Position numbers and translations under genes: made by a program
Notes under the pieces: model-generated
Told to the model about the DNA's origin: nothing
Seen by the model: only the letters and a program-made list of their open reading frames with translations
Databases searched by the model: none
Shown here: positions 62,241 through 64,000 of the stretch, piece by piece
Numbering within the stretch: position 1 is the stretch's first letter
How the letters are laid out: the number at the start of each line of letters is the position of its first letter
DNA from: Allacma fusca
Lineage: Eukaryota > Arthropoda > Collembola > Symphypleona > Sminthuridae
NCBI GenBank assembly: GCA_947179485.1
Contig: OX359248.1
Location: forward strand, 49,238,386 to 49,302,385
DNA: 64,000 nt
Direction: 5' to 3'

Positions 62241-64000
62241 GAAAAAAGAAAATAGATACAAAATTTTCACATTGTATGGATACTTCCAGAACTAAAGAAC
62301 AACACAGACATTTCTAACATAAATAATAACTACACTGCGATGCAAGTACGACATTAATATCGACAAGTCATTCCATGGCCAACAATCAAATCGCACCAAC
62401 AGCTTTACTAGCTTTATATAACTATATGTAAATATTTACTTAAGGTACTCGTACTGTACTATTTACTGCCCAACCAGTCTAGTCTAATTCATTCTTTTCT
62501 AGTCATTTTACGCATAAATGAAAATCAAAGTTTGACTTTTTATTATTAGTCATACAAACACAACCTCGTCTGCCTATACAAAACGTCAGAAATAAATTAT
62601 TAGTGGGACGATTCCGAGTTGAATGTGTTAAAATTTAAAAAATTGGAGTACTAAAACTGTTAAGTGGCTAACACACACGTAACTGGCAACGGCAACAGCA
62701 ACTAGATAAAAATATGAATGAACGATGACGAGTTGTTTTGTTGTCGAGTCAGCTGAGAAAAAAACTTTACTTTGCTCTCTGGCTTACAAGTTACACATTT
62801 CCGTACTAACAATGCAATGTAACAATAAGACTACAAGTCCATACAAGATTTCACGCTACAAAAAATATAACTAGCATCTGACATTTCAATAATTTATATT
62901 ATTTGTTAGTGTAATGACTACGATATTCTACTATTGATGCTGATTAATTTTCACAGACATAATATCTTCACAACAAAATTACTCTTAAATTGTGAAAACT
63001 GTGAATTAACAAATATATAAACTGATTCTAGTTCTAGAATCGCAACCATGGAAATTAAGCAGGTTATTATACTCAATATGTACGTACATAACCCACTCAA
63101 TATGCTTCACAAAAAGCCAATCAAAAAAGCATTCACATACAGAATCGAGCACAAACACTGGTCCCAAACTTCAGAACTCCAAACAAAGACATGCAAGATT
63201 CCAACCCGCATTGACAACAATTAACAATTCAATACCTGCAAAATGAATGCTAGATTCGTTATTTAATGAAAATATATCCTCCTCCAGAATTTCTTTCTCA
63301 AGAATTACTCTCCCTGACTTCAGAATTGTGAATAGTCTCTCACCAAATTAAATCTGAAATCCAAAAACAGAACCACTTCGATCAGAATCCCACAAAACGT
63401 CCCCGATCAGATCTCCTTCCAAACGTTTATAGCAGTTAACAACAAATTGTAACTACAACCTCTACAGTCATCATACAGATACTGTAAACTTTAAATAAAG
63501 CAACAAATCAAGTATCATACAACCACAAAATACAGAGATAGACCCTTCCAGCTCCAGCTTATCAAAATCAACCCTCCATATATAATCAATCTCCTGATAA
63601 ATAACCAATTCTCACTGACAACTATGCTGACGAATACTTACAAAATAAAAACATACACACACACCTTCTGCCTTCTATAATCCCCCTATAATCCTGACAA
63701 TATACTTCAACTCAACGTAACTACACTAAAGGTTGGGCTTCTCCGCATACGGAACGTTTAACATTCTATAATCCCACTAGTAACTATTTCTCTTCTAGCA
63801 AATTCTATTACACCAATAATCCAAACACACATACTTCAACTCCCGTTCAGCCAAATCACATATGCACACGCCTGTAGTAGTAGCAGTAGTAGTTACACCA
63901 TATCAACTCCGATCCTAAATACAGCAACAAGAATGACTAATTACAAAAAAAATATTTTTCCGACGCAGAATGCACACACGCACATTCTTTCTCAACAGAG
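62241..64000. other. Upstream region of SMG5 (possible promoter and 5' UTR intron)
   Basis: AT-rich with an excess of ACAA/CACA on the plus strand. It contains the pyrimidine tract of the candidate 5' UTR acceptor next to 62241 and weak donor candidates on the minus strand near 63238 and 63645. I could not place a TATA box or start site with confidence, and no second, divergent gene is visible before the window ends. Confidence 0.4.

Noticed and set aside
1-64000. tRNA, rRNA and known snRNA genes
   Set aside because: I looked for B-box like GGTTCGAATCC and its complement and for conserved rRNA words on both strands and found none that fit; a covariance-model scan (tRNAscan-SE, Infernal) would be decisive.

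Overview
The window looks like nuclear DNA of an AT-rich invertebrate, most likely an arthropod. Very dense GA/CT and CA/GT microsatellites, TACATATGTA-type tracts, short spliceosomal introns (76-169 bp) and swarms of short inverted-repeat elements would fit a parasitic copepod, but the species call is a low-confidence guess. There are no bacterial-style gene runs, no CRISPR array and no tRNA or rRNA that I can recognise.

Only one gene can be supported: a complete protein-coding gene on the minus strand at the right end (coding exons between 57500 and 62014). By hand I assembled 13 coding exons with canonical GT/AG boundaries and consistent phase into a 1055-residue protein. I recognise it as SMG5 (EST1-like protein B), a nonsense-mediated mRNA decay factor. 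It has the 14-3-3-like/TPR helical region at the N terminus, a long acidic serine-rich linker, a central helical part and a C-terminal PIN domain. A candidate 5' UTR with two upstream ORFs and a candidate poly(A) signal flank it.

The remaining ~57 kb (1 to about 57000) has no convincing coding exon. It is either a gene desert or intron of a gene not otherwise visible. It holds: (1) at least 16 decayed copies of one short non-autonomous DNA-transposon family, about 84-415 bp and mostly near 180 bp, with termini like CAGTGTACTCTC...TTATAAGAGCA and TA target duplications where preserved, which suggests a Tc1/mariner/pogo-type MITE; (2) several minisatellites with 24/25-bp AT-rich units (17.7-18.9 kb, 24.9-25.5 kb) plus 12-bp and 11-bp arrays; (3) a dispersed repeat with a CTGTGACCGGAAA...GACCTRGGTCA core; (4) dozens of microsatellites and G/C homopolymer runs. 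The repeats thin out from about 54.7 kb, and I saw no MITE end inside the SMG5 transcription unit.

All coordinates and similarities were read by eye. MITE boundaries are approximate except where a TA duplication is stated, and the SMG5 model should be confirmed with transcript data.
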